Source: Sinorhizobium fredii NGR234 (GTDB lineage: Bacteria; Pseudomonadota; Alphaproteobacteria; Rhizobiales; Rhizobiaceae). From it: DNA of 64,000 bases. Shown one piece after another: positions 61,218-64,000 of this stretch (its first letter is position 1; every line of letters starts with the position of its first letter). Both the position numbers and the translations under genes were made by a program. The DNA lies in the NCBI RefSeq assembly GCF_000018545.1, contig NC_012587.1, positions 3,070,001 through 3,134,000 of the forward strand, in the 5' to 3' direction. Below the pieces are notes generated by a model, which saw only the letters and a program-made list of their open reading frames with translations, was not told the DNA's origin and made no database searches.

Positions 61218-61919
61218 TTGGACTGGATGGCCCTGAGCGACGCGGAATGGACGGCCGTCCGGTTGAGTCTGCGCGTCGCGACGGTCGCGATGTTTTCGAG
61301 CCTGCCATTTGCACTTCCCGCCGCCATGGCGCTTGCGCGCGGGCGCTTCTGGGGCAAGTCGGTGCTGAACGGCTTCGTCCACATGCCGCTGATCCTGCCG
61401 CCGGTGGTCACCGGCTTCGTACTGCTCATCCTGTTCGGGCGCCGCGGTCCGATCGGCGCTTTTCTCGCCGACAACTTCGGGCTCGTCTTTTCCTTCCGCT
61501 GGACGGGCGCCGCACTCGCCTGCGCCGTCATGGGCTTTCCGCTGATGGTTCGCAGCATCCGGCTGTCGATCGAAGCGGTCGACCGCAAGCTGGAAGATGC
61601 CGCCGCAACGCTCGGCGCAAGTCCTTCCTGGGTCTTCCTGACCGTGACCCTGCCGCTGATCCTGCCCGGCATCGTCGCTGGCATGATCCTTTCCTTCGCC
61701 AAAGCGATGGGCGAATTCGGCGCGACGATCACCTTCGTCTCGAATATCCCGGGCGAGACCCAGACGCTATCCGCGGCGATTTACAGCTTTACCCAGGTTC
61801 CGGGCGGCGACGCGGGCGCCATGCGGCTCGCCATCATCTCGATCGTCATCTCGATGGCGGCGTTGATGTTGTCGGAAGTCTTTGCCGCCGCCGCGGCGCG
61901 ACGGACGGTCGCCGCATGA
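61218..61919 (+). CDS. modB: Molybdate ABC transporter permease
   Basis: 233 aa from TTG 61218, preceded by GGGGAG at good spacing; family N-termini begin with DW(L/M) as here ([17 protein letters not shown]). ATG 61227 is the next option. Five membrane segments and the permease loop [26 protein letters not shown]. Couples with ModC, whose start overlaps its stop (ATGA). Confidence 0.93.
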   Translation: MDWMALSDAEWTAVRLSLRVATVAMFSSLPFALPAAMALARGRFWGKSVLNGFVHMPLILPPVVTGFVLLILFGRRGPIGAFLADNFGLVFSFRWTGAALACAVMGFPLMVRSIRLSIEAVDRKLEDAAATLGASPSWVFLTVTLPLILPGIVAGMILSFAKAMGEFGATITFVSNIPGETQTLSAAIYSFTQVPGGDAGAMRLAIISIVISMAALMLSEVFAAAAARRTVAA

Positions 61920-62983
61920 GCCTCGAGGTCGAAGCGCGCCACCGGATCGGCTCCTTCGCGATCGACGCCGCGTTCCGGTCGGAGGGCGGCGTCACGGCGC
62001 TTTTCGGCCGTTCGGGCTCCGGAAAGACCTCGCTGATCAACATTATCGCCGGACTCCTGAGGCCCGATGCCGGCCGCATCCTGCTCGATGGAGACGTCAT
62101 CGCTGATAGCGAGAAGCGGCTCTTCACCCCGGTGCATCGCCGCCGCTTCGGCTATGTCTTCCAGGAGGCCCGGCTCTTTCCGCATCTGAGTGTCCGCAGG
62201 AATCTCGCCTACGGCCGCTGGTTCGCCAATGCAGGCAAGTCCGCCTCCGAGTTCGCCAAGGTCGTCGACATGCTCGGCATCGGGGATCTGCTCGAACGGC
62301 GCCCTTCAACACTCTCCGGCGGTGAGCGCCAGCGCGTCGCGGTCGGCCGCGCGCTGCTTGCGGCGCCGCGGCTGCTGCTGATGGACGAGCCGCTTGCCGC
62401 GCTCGACGAGGCGAGAAAGGCGGAGATCCTCCCCTATCTGGAGCGGCTTCGCGACGAGACCAAAATACCGATCGTCTATGTCAGTCATTCCGTCGCGGAG
62501 GTGGCGCGGCTGGCAGAGCGTGTCGTGGTGGTCGAAAACGGCCGGGTCAAGGCATCCGGCACGGCCGCCGCCATTCTCAGCCGGCCGACGGACGCGGTCG
62601 AGCGGCGGGAGACCGGCGCCCTGATCGACGGCGTGGTCGACAGCCATGACGTCGCGCATAGGCTGACGGTGTTGCGGGCGGGAGGATGCCTGATCCGCAT
62701 ACCGCATCTCGTCACGGCACCGGGCCAGCGGCTCCGTGTCTACATAGCCGGACGTGACGTGATGCTTGCCACGACGAAGCCGGAAGGGATCAGCGCCCTC
62801 AACGTCCTTCCGGGAACGATCGTCGATCTTTCAAGGACCCAGGAGGGCAGCGTCGATGTGCGCGTCGACTGCGGCGGCACTATCATCGTCGCTCGCATCA
62901 CCGCCCTCTCGCGCGACACGCTCGGGCTTGAGCCGGGCAAGCCCGTTCACGCCATCATCAAGACCGTGGCACTGGATTACTAG
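61916..62983 (+). CDS. modC: Molybdate ABC transporter ATP-binding protein
   Basis: 355 aa. Walker [13 protein letters not shown] at about 30-41, signature [15 protein letters not shown] at about 135, Walker [16 protein letters not shown], switch His in VYVSHS. The C-terminal TOBE/MOP-like domain (about 285-352) binds oxyanion. ATG overlaps modB. Last gene of the operon; a family B inverted repeat follows. Confidence 0.94.
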   Translation: MSLEVEARHRIGSFAIDAAFRSEGGVTALFGRSGSGKTSLINIIAGLLRPDAGRILLDGDVIADSEKRLFTPVHRRRFGYVFQEARLFPHLSVRRNLAYGRWFANAGKSASEFAKVVDMLGIGDLLERRPSTLSGGERQRVAVGRALLAAPRLLLMDEPLAALDEARKAEILPYLERLRDETKIPIVYVSHSVAEVARLAERVVVVENGRVKASGTAAAILSRPTDAVERRETGALIDGVVDSHDVAHRLTVLRAGGCLIRIPHLVTAPGQRLRVYIAGRDVMLATTKPEGISALNVLPGTIVDLSRTQEGSVDVRVDCGGTIIVARITALSRDTLGLEPGKPVHAIIKTVALDY

Positions 62984-63035
62984 ATCGGGATGATCTTCGG
63001 GATGAAATCGCACGGCATTACCCTTGAGGGACTTG

Positions 63036-63195
63036 CCCCTCCCCAACCCCTCCCCACAAGGGGGAGGGACTTAACCCGCCGCTCCCGGCTCGCGCCATCT
63101 TGATCCTTTTCATCAGGCACAAGGGTCGGAAATAGCGCGGGCCATCGCCGCACGCTCTTAGCCCCTCCCCCTTGTGGGGAGGGGTTGGGGAGGGG
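63036..63195. repeat. Inverted-repeat element, family B (copy 2, MITE-like)
   Basis: Perfectly complementary outer arms of about 32 bp (63037-63068 and 63164-63195; left begins CCCCTCCCCAACCCCTCCCC, right ends GGGGTTGGGGAGGGG) enclose about 95 unique bases. It lies between convergent modC and the modE-like gene and supplies the latter with its last codons and stop. Confidence 0.85.
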
Positions 63196-63553
63196 TGACA
63201 TCTGCACGGGCCGCCTCGAGCCAGTCGAGGTCGTCGGCGATCGCGGCGCGGGCCTTCGTTTCCATCCCCCTGAAGCGCTCGATCAGCGCCTCGCCGAATT
63301 CGGTGAGCGCGGCGCCGCCACCTTGCCTGCCGCCGCGCTGCGACTCGACCGCGGCCTCCTGGAACATCCGATTGAGCGCATCGACCAGCAGCCAGGCGCG
63401 CCGGTAGGACATGTCCATGGCGCGGCCGGCCGCCGAGATCGACCCCGTTTCGCGGATCAGTTCGAGCAGCATGATCTTGCCGCGCCCGAGGCGATCCTCG
63501 GGCGGGAAATCGATGCGCAGGACGGGGCGAAGCGTGTTATCGGCTTTGGGCAT
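63158..63553 (-). CDS. modE: ModE-like winged-helix regulator (DNA-binding domain only)
   Basis: 131 aa. N-terminal LysR/ModE-type wHTH: LRIDFPPEDRLGRGKIMLLELIRETGSISAAGRAMDMSYRRAWLLVDALN-type sequence at about 10-65 and GGRQGGGAALTEFGEALIERF behind it. No MOP molybdate-binding domains, so it resembles the short ModE proteins of alphaproteobacteria. The final residues (about 120-131, ending PLPTRGRG) are encoded by the family B repeat. Convergent with modC; likely molybdenum regulator by context. Confidence 0.85.
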   Translation of the reverse strand: MPKADNTLRPVLRIDFPPEDRLGRGKIMLLELIRETGSISAAGRAMDMSYRRAWLLVDALNRMFQEAAVESQRGGRQGGGAALTEFGEALIERFRGMETKARAAIADDLDWLEAARADVTPPQPLPTRGRG

Positions 63554-63597
63554 GGCCGGAGCATAGAGGCGCAGGCGCAGCTCGAAAAGGCCCGCGC

Positions 63598-64000
<403 letters not shown>

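Overview
The window reads as chromosomal DNA of a high-GC alphaproteobacterium of the Rhizobiaceae, most likely Sinorhizobium/Ensifer. Reasons: the fused PhaAB-CDEFG cation antiporter operon, the aerobic cobalamin cluster in the order cobF-G-H-I-(K)-J-L-M, the dispersed rhizobial intergenic palindromes, and a gene order (metNIQ, GH1 glucosidase, xylose genes, emrAB, gltX, lysS, pha, cob) that from memory resembles the S. meliloti chromosome. No search could be run, so the genus is an inference. No rRNA, tRNA, CRISPR array or phage region was seen.   Layout. 0-10 kb: LysR tail, a DUF1007/NicO nickel-cobalt exporter pair, GNAT, DUF533/TerB protein, eda, a CYTH/CHAD pair, trhO, the two aconitase-X subunits and a GFA protein. 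10-13 kb: metNIQ methionine importer. 13-24 kb: sugar catabolism on the minus strand (GH1 glycosidase, Gfo/Idh/MocA dehydrogenase, sugar isomerase/epimerase, xylA, xylB, LacI regulator, Tat-exported phosphoesterase), split by an IS110-family element at 15.9-17.5 kb. 24-28 kb: emrAB drug efflux with a divergent TetR regulator. 28-34 kb: VOC protein, AraC regulator, TerC, gltX, lysS. 34-41 kb: exported RidA protein with divergent TetR, FAD amino-acid oxidase, nucleoside hydrolase, and a DNA-repair exonuclease/ATP-dependent ligase pair. 41-50 kb: a GGDEF-EAL membrane protein and the pha operon. 50-52 kb: an IS1380-family element. 52-59 kb: corrin-ring methylation genes. 59-64 kb: ung, modABC, a ModE-like regulator and a truncated SDR.   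Main observation: the IS110 element sits exactly inside a dispersed rhizobial palindromic repeat. Its 309-bp upstream non-coding end contains, in order, four short segments matching left target, right target, right-end junction and left-end junction, each next to a CT core. This is the arrangement expected of a bridge RNA, and it suggests an element programmed to enter a repeat family that is also present elsewhere in this window. Other sequence-level results are paired operators flanking two divergent TetR-controlled promoters (emrA/emrR and ridA/tetR), LacI-type palindromes around the xylose block, a Mo-box candidate before modA, and several inverted-repeat families, one of which supplies the 3-prime end of the modE-like gene.
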